Translations under genes and position numbers: made by a program | Shown here: positions 25,994-35,113 of the stretch, piece by piece | Layout of the letters: the number at the start of each line of letters is the position of its first letter | Position numbering within the stretch: the stretch's first letter is position 1 | Notes under the pieces: generated by a model | Database searches by the model: none | What the model was told of the DNA's origin: nothing | What the model saw: only the letters and a program-made list of their open reading frames with translations | Origin: Candidatus Companilactobacillus pullicola | GTDB lineage: Bacteria; Bacillota; Bacilli; Lactobacillales; Lactobacillaceae | NCBI GenBank assembly: GCA_019116025.1 | Contig: DXCM01000090.1 | Coordinates: 106,542-170,541, forward strand | Reading direction: 5' to 3' | Length of the DNA: 64,000 nt

Positions 25994-27331
25994 ATTATCA
26001 CCTATCAAATCGTTTTTGAAGGACCTATTGTTTCTTCAGCTACGTTTGACAAGGCGGATTTTACACCAAAAGTACTTATATGTGTAGACCAGTCAGGCAT
26101 TATTGACCGTGTAATTTCCGTTGAAGATTCTGATTATCAATCTGTCAAACAAAGAGCTGAGCAACAAAAGATTCTTCATATTTTACCACCTGGTAATTAT
26201 CTATTGCCGGGATTCACTGATTTACATATTCACGCACCGCAATGGCCTCAAGCTGGTTTGGCTTTGGATCGGCCACTACAGGAATGGCTCAATACGTATA
26301 CCTTTCCACTGGAAGCTAAGTTCAAGGACCTAGCTTATGCTGAAAAAGTTTACCGAAACCTCATTTCTGAGTTATTAGCAAACGGTACAACAACGGGACT
26401 TTTCTTTGGTTCTGTCGACACCGACGCTAATTTAGTCCTCGCAAAAATTTGTGCTCAATTGGGACAAAGAGCCTTCATTGGTAAAGTTGCGATGGATAAT
26501 CCTGAACAAACACCTGATTTTTATCGAGACAATTCTTCCAAAGAAGCACTTGATGAAACCAAACGATTTATCGAAGAAGTTCTCAAACTTCAAAAAACAA
26601 ATAGTGCTGACATCACTCCTGTCATTACACCTCGTTTTGTACCCAGCTGCACTGACGAGACACTTGATGGATTAGGAAAGTTAGCTGCTAAATATGATCT
26701 TCCTGTTCAAACACACTGTAGTGAAAGTATCTGGGAAGATCAATACGCTATTGAACGTTTCCACAAACGCGATGCCCAAGTACTAGAACAATTCGGTCTC
26801 TTGACTGATAAGACTGTTCTAGCTCATGGCACTCAACTCACAGATGGCGACTTAGAACTACTTCGCAACAAGCAAACTGCCTTGGCTCACTGCCCTATTT
26901 CCAACGTTTACTTTGGTAATAATGTTATGAGAGTGAAAGATGCTCATGACAAAAATGTAAAAGTTGGTTTAGGAACGGACATCTCTGGAGGCTTTTCTCC
27001 AAGTATTTATCGTAATATGCAACAAGCAATTATGTCATCTCAAACTTTACAAGATGAAACTAATCAAAACACCCGTCTCACAGCTGCCAATGTCTTTTAT
27101 CTAGCAACTGTTGGTGGCGCTTTAGCACTCCATCTCAAAACTGGTCGAATCAAGGCTAGCTTTAAAGCTGACTTACAAATTGTTCAAGATCAATACTATG
27201 AACTATCGTCTAATCATCCACAAGAAATTTTCGAAAGATTGATTTATCACACCAATAAAGAAAATATCAAACAAGTCTATGTATCTGGAAAATTAGTTCA
27301 CGATAATATGGGGGAAAATAATGGAAAATAA
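25994..27331 (+). CDS. guaD: Guanine deaminase, apparently starting at ATT
   Basis: Deaminates guanine to xanthine; zinc amidohydrolase fold. Visible motifs are LPGFTDLHIHAPQWPQ, THCSES, VLAHGTQL, ALAHCPISN and VGLGTDISGG. The first ordinary start in frame is TTG 26204, inside the LPGF motif, and it would delete about 70 conserved-looking residues (YQIVFEGPIVSSATFDKADF and onward). Upstream, the frame is open back to ATT 25994, right after a stop TAG (25991), with AAGGAAG eight bases before it. I therefore place the start at ATT. 445 residues. Overlaps the permease gene by 11 bases. Confidence 0.8.
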   Translation: MITYQIVFEGPIVSSATFDKADFTPKVLICVDQSGIIDRVISVEDSDYQSVKQRAEQQKILHILPPGNYLLPGFTDLHIHAPQWPQAGLALDRPLQEWLNTYTFPLEAKFKDLAYAEKVYRNLISELLANGTTTGLFFGSVDTDANLVLAKICAQLGQRAFIGKVAMDNPEQTPDFYRDNSSKEALDETKRFIEEVLKLQKTNSADITPVITPRFVPSCTDETLDGLGKLAAKYDLPVQTHCSESIWEDQYAIERFHKRDAQVLEQFGLLTDKTVLAHGTQLTDGDLELLRNKQTALAHCPISNVYFGNNVMRVKDAHDKNVKVGLGTDISGGFSPSIYRNMQQAIMSSQTLQDETNQNTRLTAANVFYLATVGGALALHLKTGRIKASFKADLQIVQDQYYELSSNHPQEIFERLIYHTNKENIKQVYVSGKLVHDNMGENNGK

Positions 27332-28664
27332 TAAAAGTAATTTATTAGTTGGACCAGATGATAAAATTGGTCTAGGAGAAGCTGGATTTTTAGGACTTCA
27401 ACACGTCCTTGCAATGGATATCTACGTACCACCTATCATTCTTGCAGGAATGATGGCAATGGGTCTAGGAGATCAAATGGGCTTACTACAGTCTACTTTC
27501 CTAGCTGCCGGAATTGGTACTATTCTTCAAACCTTTGTCTTTATGAAAATGCCAGTTTCACAAGGACCTTCCTTTGTTCCGTTGGGCGCCGCAGCCGGTG
27601 TTGTTTTAGCTTCAGGTGGTCTTAAGGGTAACGGTATGGGTACTCTAATTGGTGCCTTACTGATCGGTTCGATTATCCTAGTTATCCTTGGAGCCACAGG
27701 TATTTTCCAAAAAATCATCAACAAATTAGTTCCCGCTATGGTCGGTGGAACTATTATCACCTGCGTTGGTCTTTCTTTAATTCCCACAGCTTTAAACAGC
27801 AACATCTTCAATGCTCCTGGAAGTATCGACAAAAATATTATTTTAGCTTCAATTACAGCTCTTACTTTAGTTGTTTCCGTTGGTATTAGTTTGAAATTCC
27901 CTAAGGTTCGTCGTTTCTTCAGAACAAGTTCTATTATTCTAGCTTTAGGTGTTGGTACACTAGTTTCTAGTTTGATGGGTATGTTCGACTGGAAAACTGT
28001 TGCTGACGCTGCTTGGTTTGGACTTCCACAAAGAACGGTTTTCCATTGGGGTATTAACTTCTCACCTTCAGCTATCATTACTTTCATTATCATCTATGCC
28101 GTTATCACTACAGAAACAACTGGTACTTGGTTTGCCATGGGTGCCGTTACTAATCATGAAATCACTGACAAGCAATGGAACCACGGTATCATCGGTGAAG
28201 GTTTAAGTTGTTTAGTCGCTGCTTTACTTGGTACAACTCCTGTTACAGGTTACTCAACTAACGCTGGTGTGATTTCTATCACCGGTGTCGCAAGTAAACG
28301 AGTTTTCCTTTTTGCCGGAATCTGGTTCTCCATTTTAGGATTCTTCAGTAAGTTATCTGCTTTCTTAGCAGCCATTCCTGCCCCAGTTATCGGTGGCGTG
28401 TTCGCTATTATCACAGTTACGATCATGCTTAATGGTCTAAACGTTATCCGTGGTCTCGAAACAACCGATCGTGACCTTTACATCATTGGTCTACCAATTG
28501 TTCTTACACTTGCTTTAGTACTCTTACCTGCTGACGTAACTAAGAACGCACCTCAAATTCTTCAATATTTATTAGGTTCTCCAATTGCTGTAGCAGCTAT
28601 CGCCGCTATTATCTTAAACTTGGTTATGCCTAAAGCAAAAGTTTCTAAGGTTGAAACTGCTTAG
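27321..28664 (+). CDS. NCS2-family nucleobase permease (xanthine/guanine/uracil type)
   Basis: A 447-residue membrane transporter with about twelve to fourteen helices. NCS2 features are visible: LGLQHVLAMDIY at the start (the usual AxQHVLAM strand), MPVSQGPSFVPLGAAAGVVLA, an acidic site in TTETTGTWFAMG, and GTTPVTGYSTNAGVI. It overlaps the guanine deaminase gene, so purine uptake with guanine breakdown is the likely role (inference). A strong terminator follows. Confidence 0.92.
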   Translation: MENNKSNLLVGPDDKIGLGEAGFLGLQHVLAMDIYVPPIILAGMMAMGLGDQMGLLQSTFLAAGIGTILQTFVFMKMPVSQGPSFVPLGAAAGVVLASGGLKGNGMGTLIGALLIGSIILVILGATGIFQKIINKLVPAMVGGTIITCVGLSLIPTALNSNIFNAPGSIDKNIILASITALTLVVSVGISLKFPKVRRFFRTSSIILALGVGTLVSSLMGMFDWKTVADAAWFGLPQRTVFHWGINFSPSAIITFIIIYAVITTETTGTWFAMGAVTNHEITDKQWNHGIIGEGLSCLVAALLGTTPVTGYSTNAGVISITGVASKRVFLFAGIWFSILGFFSKLSAFLAAIPAPVIGGVFAIITVTIMLNGLNVIRGLETTDRDLYIIGLPIVLTLALVLLPADVTKNAPQILQYLLGSPIAVAAIAAIILNLVMPKAKVSKVETA

Positions 28665-28673
28665 ATAGATACT

Positions 28674-28735
28674 AAAAAAGCCCATGTAACAATCATCTCT
28701 TTTATAAGAGATTGATTGTTACATGGGCTTTTTCC
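28674..28735. terminator. Long bidirectional terminator
   Basis: AAAAAGCCCATGTAACAATCA (28675 onward) pairs perfectly with TGATTGTTACATGGGCTTTTT, and TCTCTT/AAGAGA extend the stem. Closes the purine operon. Confidence 0.92.
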
Positions 28736-28800
28736 TTTTTAATAACCATTGTTCTGTGTTTTATAGTGGAAACGAGCTTCGCAGGCCTGCTCCGCTCTCT

Positions 28801-29928
28801 CTATGCGACTGTGATTCTCATGCGGCCATTTCTCTTTGAGCGATACAAATTACTATCAACTCGTGTATAGAAATCATTAGGCTCAGTATCTTTTTTAGAA
28901 ATCATGGAAACACCAACGGATATTGTTATTGAAATATCTTGTCCATCAATATTAACATCCAAATGATTCAAAGCCGCAAATATTTCTTTGACGATTGGCT
29001 CTGTTGAATCTAAATCATAACCTGGAAAAATCACATTGAATTCTTCTCCACCGGTACGGTACAACTTTACATTCGGATCATTCGCATTGATAACAGTCTG
29101 AACAACGTCGGCAACGTGTTTCAATACCTTATCCCCTGCTAAATGACCATATGTATCATTAACTTGTTTAAAATGATCGATGTCAAACATCATCATTGAT
29201 AGATCTAACTTATTTTTCGAACTGCTATCAAAAAGATTATTGATTTCAGCGCTATAAGCTGCATAATTTTCAGTTTTTGTTAAAGCATCATGATTTGCAA
29301 ATTGTAACAACTTCAATTTTAATTGGCTATCACGCAAAATCATCCCTACATAACTAAACAGTAAGGCTTCAAAGATTACTAAGTAACCCCATTCTTCAAA
29401 GAAGGTTGACATTGGAAGATTAAATTTGATCTTCATACACATCCACAATGCCCCTCCAAAAACAATTCCCATCAACATGTAACAGACAAACGGATGGCTA
29501 TATTTTTGACGACGACGTAATCGATTTAATGAAATATAGAAAATCATCAAAATGAATCCGTGAAGCCATGATTCCCAATAACCAATCGAACCATTAAAAA
29601 GCATGTACAAAACCATAATTGGGAAGAAAAAATAAGCTGGAACTTTAATATTCAAGAAATAGGCACAGAAGATCAATCCTATTAATTGGAAATTCATAAA
29701 TTGCCACGATATGGGTGTGCCCACTAAGGTGGCCTGCATGCTAAAAATAAAAATCAACATATAAAAAACTCCAAATATAGAGTTTAATGAATCATCATCG
29801 ATTTTAATATTTTTAGAATGTAGCAACGTCTTTAATCCATCATAAAGAACTTGGTATAGCGTAAAGATCCCTAAAATAAAGAAAACACTTGTTATAAACG
29901 GTGATACGTGCCACACAGACCATGTCAA
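28801..29928 (-). CDS. Membrane diguanylate cyclase (GGDEF), 375 aa
   Basis: Makes cyclic di-GMP from two GTP. About the first 200 residues hold six to seven hydrophobic segments. The GGDEF domain follows: FDIDHFKQVNDTYGHLAGDKVL (metal and base site), then RTGGEEFNVIFPG (active GGEEF), SVGVSMISK and the late SKRNGRMRI. No RxxD inhibitory site precedes GGEEF. The start is TTG 29928 with AGGAGG ten bases upstream. It is followed at 30063 by a paralogue in the same direction. No EAL or PilZ gene is in the window. Confidence 0.92.
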   Translation of the reverse strand: MTWSVWHVSPFITSVFFILGIFTLYQVLYDGLKTLLHSKNIKIDDDSLNSIFGVFYMLIFIFSMQATLVGTPISWQFMNFQLIGLIFCAYFLNIKVPAYFFFPIMVLYMLFNGSIGYWESWLHGFILMIFYISLNRLRRRQKYSHPFVCYMLMGIVFGGALWMCMKIKFNLPMSTFFEEWGYLVIFEALLFSYVGMILRDSQLKLKLLQFANHDALTKTENYAAYSAEINNLFDSSSKNKLDLSMMMFDIDHFKQVNDTYGHLAGDKVLKHVADVVQTVINANDPNVKLYRTGGEEFNVIFPGYDLDSTEPIVKEIFAALNHLDVNIDGQDISITISVGVSMISKKDTEPNDFYTRVDSNLYRSKRNGRMRITVA

Positions 29929-30062
29929 AGACGCATAACCTCCTCGGATTTGAATTCATTTAATAATTTATTTAATTTTCATAAACTTTTATATTCATGA
30001 CAATTAATTCTAGCATAAAAAAATCCGTTATTTCATTACAATCATAGAAATAGCGAATTTTT

Positions 30063-31121
30063 TTAGAAAGCTGTGATTTGCGTACGGCCGTTGTTCTTAG
30101 AATGATAAAGATTACCATCCACACGACTGTATAAATCGTTTGGTTGAATGTCCTTTGCTGAAAGTGACGACACTCCCATCGAGATAGAAATATAAATTTT
30201 CTTACCATTGATATCAATCGGTAAATGATTGAGAGCCATAAAGATTTCATCCACGATATCCTTAGTTGATTCCAAGTCATATCCTGGAAAAACCACATTG
30301 AACTCTTCTCCACCAGTTCGATAAAATTTCACTTTGGGATCATTAGCATCAATAATTGTCTGTGCAACATCCGCAACATGCTGCAAAACTTTATCTCCTG
30401 CAAGGTGACCGTAAGTATCATTTACATGTTTAAAATGATCGATATCAAACATCATCATCGACAAATGTAACTTATTTTGCTGACAAGCTTCAAATTCATA
30501 TTGAATCTCATTAGTATAAGCCGCATAATTTTCAGCTTTGGTCAATGCATCGTGGTTAGCAAATTCCAGTAGATGCATTTTCATTTTACTGTCGCGCCGA
30601 ACCATGTTCACGTAACTATAAAGTAAAAATTCGAAGATGATTAAGTAAAACCACTCTTCATAAAATGTGGCCAATGTCAGGTTGAACTTGACCATTACGA
30701 AGAACCACATTAAACCGCCATAAGTGACACCTACCATCATGTATCTCGCAAAACGATAGTTGCCCTCTGACATTCTTCTAATATGATTAAACGATTCGTA
30801 ACTCATTATTAAGGTCCATGCATGACACCAAGACTCCCAATAACCAATAGAAGAATTAAAAATCATATAAACTAATATGATAGGAATAAAATAACGATAA
30901 GGAATCTTAATATTCAAAAAGTAAGCACAGAAAATCAGTCCTATTATTTGAAAGTTCATGAATTCCCATGAAATAGATTTTCCTACAATCGTGGCTTGCA
31001 TACCAAAAATGAAAATTAGCATGTAAAGGATCCCAAAAACATCCCTCAACTGATCATCATTTACTTTGATATTCTTATAATGAAAAATGGACTTGAGCCA
31101 ATCATATAGGACTTGATACAA
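30063..31121 (-). CDS. Membrane diguanylate cyclase (GGDEF) paralogue, 5' end disrupted
   Basis: A close copy of the GGDEF gene at 28801 with an intact active site (RTGGEEFNVVFPG, FDIDHFKHVNDTYGHLAGDKVL). The open frame begins at TTG 31121 with only a weak GGGTG upstream. Further upstream, the paralogue's true start region is present: GGAGGTTA, then TTGACATGG at 31179. Compared with the sister gene, 11 bases are missing after TGG, so that start runs out of frame and stops after about 25 codons. The first transmembrane segment is therefore lost or uncoupled. Either a truncated active protein or a young pseudogene. Confidence 0.85.
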   Translation of the reverse strand: MYQVLYDWLKSIFHYKNIKVNDDQLRDVFGILYMLIFIFGMQATIVGKSISWEFMNFQIIGLIFCAYFLNIKIPYRYFIPIILVYMIFNSSIGYWESWCHAWTLIMSYESFNHIRRMSEGNYRFARYMMVGVTYGGLMWFFVMVKFNLTLATFYEEWFYLIIFEFLLYSYVNMVRRDSKMKMHLLEFANHDALTKAENYAAYTNEIQYEFEACQQNKLHLSMMMFDIDHFKHVNDTYGHLAGDKVLQHVADVAQTIIDANDPKVKFYRTGGEEFNVVFPGYDLESTKDIVDEIFMALNHLPIDINGKKIYISISMGVSSLSAKDIQPNDLYSRVDGNLYHSKNNGRTQITAF

Positions 31122-31327
31122 CGTAAATACACCCAGTATAAAAAAGATACTGGTGACGAACGGTGCTACGCCATGTCAAAGAATGTAACCTCCCAATAGT
31201 ATTTTTCCTTCTATAATTTATAACCCCATGACAAGAGTACTATAATTTTTTTATTTTTTCATTATTTATCGCATATTTTTTATGAATTTTATTCTATATA
31301 TTTTATTATATTTTGGTCCTTACCAAT
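31122..31327. other. AT-rich spacer with remnant of the GGDEF paralogue 5' end
   Basis: 31122-31195 holds the frameshifted N-terminal coding remnant and ribosome-binding site of the second GGDEF gene (minus strand). The rest, to 31327, is AT-rich and shows no gene; it separates the Eis-like gene. Confidence 0.7.
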
Positions 31328-32491
31328 TTAAAAGTAGTCGATCAACTGTGGCTTTTCAGAAACAAAGACTTTTGACAAATGTTTGATCTTAGTCAAATCA
31401 CCTTTGACCAAGCCATAATCGGCTAATGAATTCAAATCACGGTAACCAAACATAGCTTTAGTAAGAGTCTGAATGGTCAATTCCAGATCAGCCCCCTCAC
31501 CGTCAGCGTTACTTAATTCCACTTTGCCGTCGTTGATAGTCAAAGCCCAAGTGTGGTCATTCCACTCTAATGTATCTTTAACTTTGAAATATATCTTTTC
31601 TAATGAATTTACTTGAATTGGATAACGTTTCAAGAAGTCTTCCAAGTCAACGATACGAGCCATCATATAAGGTGTCACTTTTAAGTTTGCCGAATAAGGA
31701 TTCTCTAAAATATCTGCCTTGAAATCAGGATCTGCTGACTCATAGACAAAACTTAAAAAGATTGACTGATGCTTAATAACAAATTTTGCTAACAATTGGC
31801 GACTTAATGGATTGAGGTTGATCCATTCATGAATGTAAAATGTCTGGTCTTGATCGTAATAGATTAAATAACCAATCAAGACATTATCATCGTCATAGGC
31901 CAAAGCAGCGCGGTAATCAGAATGCTTATCAAGCATATGATCCCACCACCACTTTGCACGATTAACGCCACCTTGGTTATTATTATCCAGATATAATTTC
32001 TTTAATTCATCTGGAATATCCTTGATGGCAATTCTTTCAACGTAACCGTGGCTTGCATTTTTAATTCTTGGTAGGTCGGTATTTTTAATTTCTATTTGAG
32101 TATGGTCAAAGGCTTGTTCAAAACCAAATTGACGATAATAACCAAAAGAGAATGGTGCTAAATAAGACAAGGTCACATGATTCTTATACATGTCGAATAG
32201 TGCCTCATTCATTAATGTACCGGCACCACCGTGGCCACCAAATTCAGGAGCACTCATAACGTCTCCGATTCCATTCATCTTATAATCGACGCCATGAAAA
32301 TTAACTTCGAGAGGAATACTAAACAGTCCGCTACCTAATTTCCCTCTGTTCATAATTCCATAAACTAAAGAATGATCGTATCTTTCTTTAAATACTCGTC
32401 TACGTTGTTCAGAATCTTGACGATTAAAGGAATATAAATATAAGTCATAAAACTTATCGAATTCATTTTCTCCAAGCAAATATTTATTCAT
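31328..32491 (-). CDS. Eis-like GNAT acetyltransferase, 387 aa
   Basis: A three-domain protein of the Eis family. The N-terminal GNAT part carries GDVMSAPEFGGHGGAGTLMNEAL (acetyl-CoA loop), followed by SYLAPFSFGYYRQFGFEQ. A second GNAT-like part follows from about residue 155. The C-terminal domain resembles a sterol-carrier fold (WALTINDGKVELSNADGEGADLELTIQTL). Relatives acetylate aminoglycosides or protein lysines; the substrate here is unknown. It is separated from the MupG gene upstream by a terminator and has very little room for its own promoter. Confidence 0.9.
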   Translation of the reverse strand: MNKYLLGENEFDKFYDLYLYSFNRQDSEQRRRVFKERYDHSLVYGIMNRGKLGSGLFSIPLEVNFHGVDYKMNGIGDVMSAPEFGGHGGAGTLMNEALFDMYKNHVTLSYLAPFSFGYYRQFGFEQAFDHTQIEIKNTDLPRIKNASHGYVERIAIKDIPDELKKLYLDNNNQGGVNRAKWWWDHMLDKHSDYRAALAYDDDNVLIGYLIYYDQDQTFYIHEWINLNPLSRQLLAKFVIKHQSIFLSFVYESADPDFKADILENPYSANLKVTPYMMARIVDLEDFLKRYPIQVNSLEKIYFKVKDTLEWNDHTWALTINDGKVELSNADGEGADLELTIQTLTKAMFGYRDLNSLADYGLVKGDLTKIKHLSKVFVSEKPQLIDYF

Positions 32492-32510
32492 AATTTTCTC
32501 CCTATAAAAA

Positions 32511-32536
32511 AATACTATTCAATTGAGAATAGTATT
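32511..32536 (-). terminator. Terminator of the IIC-mupG operon
   Basis: AATACTATTC is complementary to GAATAGTATT with a six-base loop. Minus-strand T run follows (plus-strand A run 32505-32512). Confidence 0.85.
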
Positions 32537-32543
32537 CTTTATC

Positions 32544-33629
32544 TTAGTCAGTTAACTTAAAGCTACTCCAAGGCTCTATGTATTTCAATAGGAAAGCCTC
32601 GTCTGAATTCAAATGACCAATGACGTTGCGTCGTCCATCATTTTTAATATCACGGAGTGCTATTTGAGTTTCACCTTTATATTGTCCGTATTTCTCGTTA
32701 ACAATAATGATGTCGCCTCGTTTAATATCATCAGTATCATGAGCAGGAAAATCACGATCACGATAATGCACTCTAGTCATCGTACTACGCAACAAGTAAT
32801 CTGATGCGTCACCACGATAAACGTGAGTAGACTTTAAAATAACTTCTTTTTCTAATTCAGTAGCATTTTGAGAAAAGTCTACCTTCAAAACTGGATATGG
32901 TGCGTAGAAAGCTTTTGAAGCTTCCTCTAATTCTTCATCAGATGCATAAGTATTACCAATAATTACATCATCAACTACACCACTTAATAATAAGTGCTTA
33001 ACTTGAGTAGCAATTGGTAAATCACGATCATCTTCCAAAGTTGGTAAACCATCTTGCACCGGCCATGGCCCAAAAGTTGCGTGGTGTGAACTTACAAAGG
33101 CAGCCGAATGAATATTACGTTCTTTAAAGAAGTTTGACCATTTAATGAAGAAATCTTCACCCAAGCCAGTATATCTTTGAGGATAGAAATTGTGACAACC
33201 GAGTAAGTTGTTCGTATCTGGATGATATGAAATAATATTATCCAAATAATGAGTACCAGAACTCATATTGATCTCAATTTTCAAGCCATAAGGATTACGA
33301 GTCATTTTAGCCTCTTCCATTCCGGAAAAGCCCTCGTCTAATCTGATTCCATAAGCTCCAAGGTCATGGAAAAATGATAAATCTTCGTAACTGATATTCA
33401 ATTCTTTAAATAATCCAGGATTCATATCTACAATCGTGACAAATCCAAGCTTATTTCCATAAGCAATTGTTTCTTTGAAACGGTTGATAGTCGTATCCTT
33501 GTCGTCACCCAACTCTAACAATGAAGCAAATATTCTGGAATAACCTAGTTTACTAGCTGTATCAAGATATTTTTTATCTTCCTCTAAAGTTGAATGTTCG
33601 GGATATAGTGACAATCCAAGTCTTCTCAA
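32544..33629 (-). CDS. MupG-family TIM-barrel protein (DUF871), probable 6-phospho-glycosidase
   Basis: A 361-residue cytoplasmic protein. The N-terminal LGLSLYPEHSTLEEDKKYL is the family start; DMNPGLFKEL, GIRLDEGFSG and CHNFYPQRYTGLG are further core segments. The staphylococcal MupG cleaves MurNAc-6-phosphate-GlcNAc brought in by a PTS, so a phosphorylated disaccharide is the likely substrate. It lies 24 bases after a PTS IIC and near an RpiR regulator. No MurQ etherase gene is in the window, which weakens a muropeptide role. Confidence 0.85.
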   Translation of the reverse strand: MRRLGLSLYPEHSTLEEDKKYLDTASKLGYSRIFASLLELGDDKDTTINRFKETIAYGNKLGFVTIVDMNPGLFKELNISYEDLSFFHDLGAYGIRLDEGFSGMEEAKMTRNPYGLKIEINMSSGTHYLDNIISYHPDTNNLLGCHNFYPQRYTGLGEDFFIKWSNFFKERNIHSAAFVSSHHATFGPWPVQDGLPTLEDDRDLPIATQVKHLLLSGVVDDVIIGNTYASDEELEEASKAFYAPYPVLKVDFSQNATELEKEVILKSTHVYRGDASDYLLRSTMTRVHYRDRDFPAHDTDDIKRGDIIIVNEKYGQYKGETQIALRDIKNDGRRNVIGHLNSDEAFLLKYIEPWSSFKLTD

Positions 33630-33653
33630 AACGAAACCTCCAAGAAATTAATA

Positions 33654-34955
33654 TTAAGCTTTAGCGCTCTTTGGATCTAATTCTTCAGCCAATTTTTCTT
33701 TATCCATTGACTTGAAGAAGTAGAAGTACATCAAAGTATCAAGAATGATATTGATAATTTGCATTACAGAACCAGAAATATGTCCAGTTGCAATAAATCC
33801 TGATAGAATTGGTGGAGTTGTCCAAGGAATATAAACACCCATTGGTCTTGCAACCAAGTTAGTAGCCATACCAATGTATGTTGTTGTTACATTAATTAAT
33901 GGTGTAACAATAAATGGAACTAACATCTTGTAGTTCATAACAATTGGTAGACCGAAGAGGATAGGTTCATTAATGTTGAACAATGCAGGTCCAGCAACCA
34001 ATTTACCTAAAGTCTTAAGTTCTTTACTCTTTGCGGCGAAGGCTAACAACATAGCCAAACCGATTGTGGCACCAGAACCACCCATGTGAACGAAGTTATC
34101 AAAGAATGATGTTGTAACGATGTTTGGTAGAGCTTTACCAGCAGTGAAGGCTGCGTGGTTTTGGTTCAAAGCTGTTAACCAGATAGGCATCATAACACCA
34201 GAAACAACGTTAGCACCGTGAATACCAAAGATCCATAGGAAGGAAATTAAGAATTCAGCTACTAGAGCACCAGGCAATGTGTTACTCAAGTGACTTAGTG
34301 GTGTTGCCAAGAAGAATGAGATGATATTTGGAATACTTTGCATAGGAGTTGCTTCAACACCTAAACGAATTACCCAAACAAGAGCCAAAACGATGAAACC
34401 TGGGAACAAAGCAGCAAATGAGTTACTTACTGCAGGTGGAACTGTATCAGGCATCTTAATTGTCCAGTTCTTGTGAACCATCCATACATAAAGGTCGGTA
34501 ATGAACAAACCTACAATAATAGCTGTAAATAAACCAGCTGAATCAAATTGTGTCAATGGAATCCACAATGCGCCAGCTTTATCTGTCTTCAATGGAATAG
34601 TAAGTACAAAAGCACCTAATGAAACAATTGAAGCAGAAATTGGATCGACCTTATAACTCTTAGCCAAGTTATAAGAAATACCAATAACAGCAATCAGACC
34701 CATAATATGGAATGATGCGTTAGTTGGATATTGTAAAACAGTTGCCCAATTCTTACCGAAGACACTAGCCATAAAGTCTAGATAGGCTTGAATTGGAAAT
34801 TGTGCGATGATCATGAAGACTGATCCAATGATGATCATAGGAACAGCTAATGTCATACCATCACGCAATGCAATCAAATGACGAGAAGAAGCAAGTTTAC
34901 CAGCGAGTGGAATGACTTTGTCGGTGATAAAACTGTTGGATTTCTTTTCAGCCAT
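33654..34955 (-). CDS. PTS lactose/cellobiose-type IIC permease
   Basis: About 433 residues, polytopic, with AGPALFNINEPILFGLPIV as the sugar-binding signature. ATG 34955 is eight bases after GAGGGGG; the TTG at 34961 is too close. It shares an operon with the MupG-family gene. IIA and IIB genes sit about 4 kb away on the same strand, past RpiR and two 6-phospho-beta-glucosidases, and probably serve this permease. A cre-like site lies upstream. Confidence 0.9.
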   Translation of the reverse strand: MAEKKSNSFITDKVIPLAGKLASSRHLIALRDGMTLAVPMIIIGSVFMIIAQFPIQAYLDFMASVFGKNWATVLQYPTNASFHIMGLIAVIGISYNLAKSYKVDPISASIVSLGAFVLTIPLKTDKAGALWIPLTQFDSAGLFTAIIVGLFITDLYVWMVHKNWTIKMPDTVPPAVSNSFAALFPGFIVLALVWVIRLGVEATPMQSIPNIISFFLATPLSHLSNTLPGALVAEFLISFLWIFGIHGANVVSGVMMPIWLTALNQNHAAFTAGKALPNIVTTSFFDNFVHMGGSGATIGLAMLLAFAAKSKELKTLGKLVAGPALFNINEPILFGLPIVMNYKMLVPFIVTPLINVTTTYIGMATNLVARPMGVYIPWTTPPILSGFIATGHISGSVMQIINIILDTLMYFYFFKSMDKEKLAEELDPKSAKA

Positions 34956-35024
34956 GAGCAAAACCCCCTCAAAAATAAAATTTGTTACTAAGCAGAAACA
35001 CTGTTATCCGCTTACAAATACCAT

Positions 35025-35038
35025 TGTAACCCTTTTCA
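35025..35038. promoter_or_regulatory. Candidate cre site upstream of IIC
   Basis: TGTAACCCTTTTCA fits TGWAANCGNTNWCA except for one central base (C instead of G). It lies about 70 bases upstream of the IIC start. Confidence 0.45.
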
Positions 35039-35087
35039 TCAAAATGTGTATGCTTTTAGAGATGAAATAATATGTTTTAACCTAAAA

Positions 35088-35113
35088 AACATGTCACTAA
35101 TCCGTGACATGTT
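35088..35113 (-). terminator. Terminator overlapping the rpiR stop codon
   Basis: AACATGTCAC pairs perfectly with GTGACATGTT across a six-base loop that overlaps the rpiR end. Minus-strand T run follows. Confidence 0.85.

Noticed and set aside
26204..27331. TTG 26204 as the true start of guanine deaminase
   Set aside because: It lies within the conserved metal-site motif and would remove an open, protein-like N-terminal region that begins after a well-placed ribosome-binding site.
27527..28093. 188-residue open frame on the minus strand opposite the NCS2 permease
   Set aside because: Antisense to a well-supported transporter; no family features.
29972..30313. 113-residue open frame overlapping the end of the second GGDEF gene
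   Set aside because: Out-of-frame overlap with the GGEEF-coding region on the same strand; the GGDEF frame is clearly the real one.
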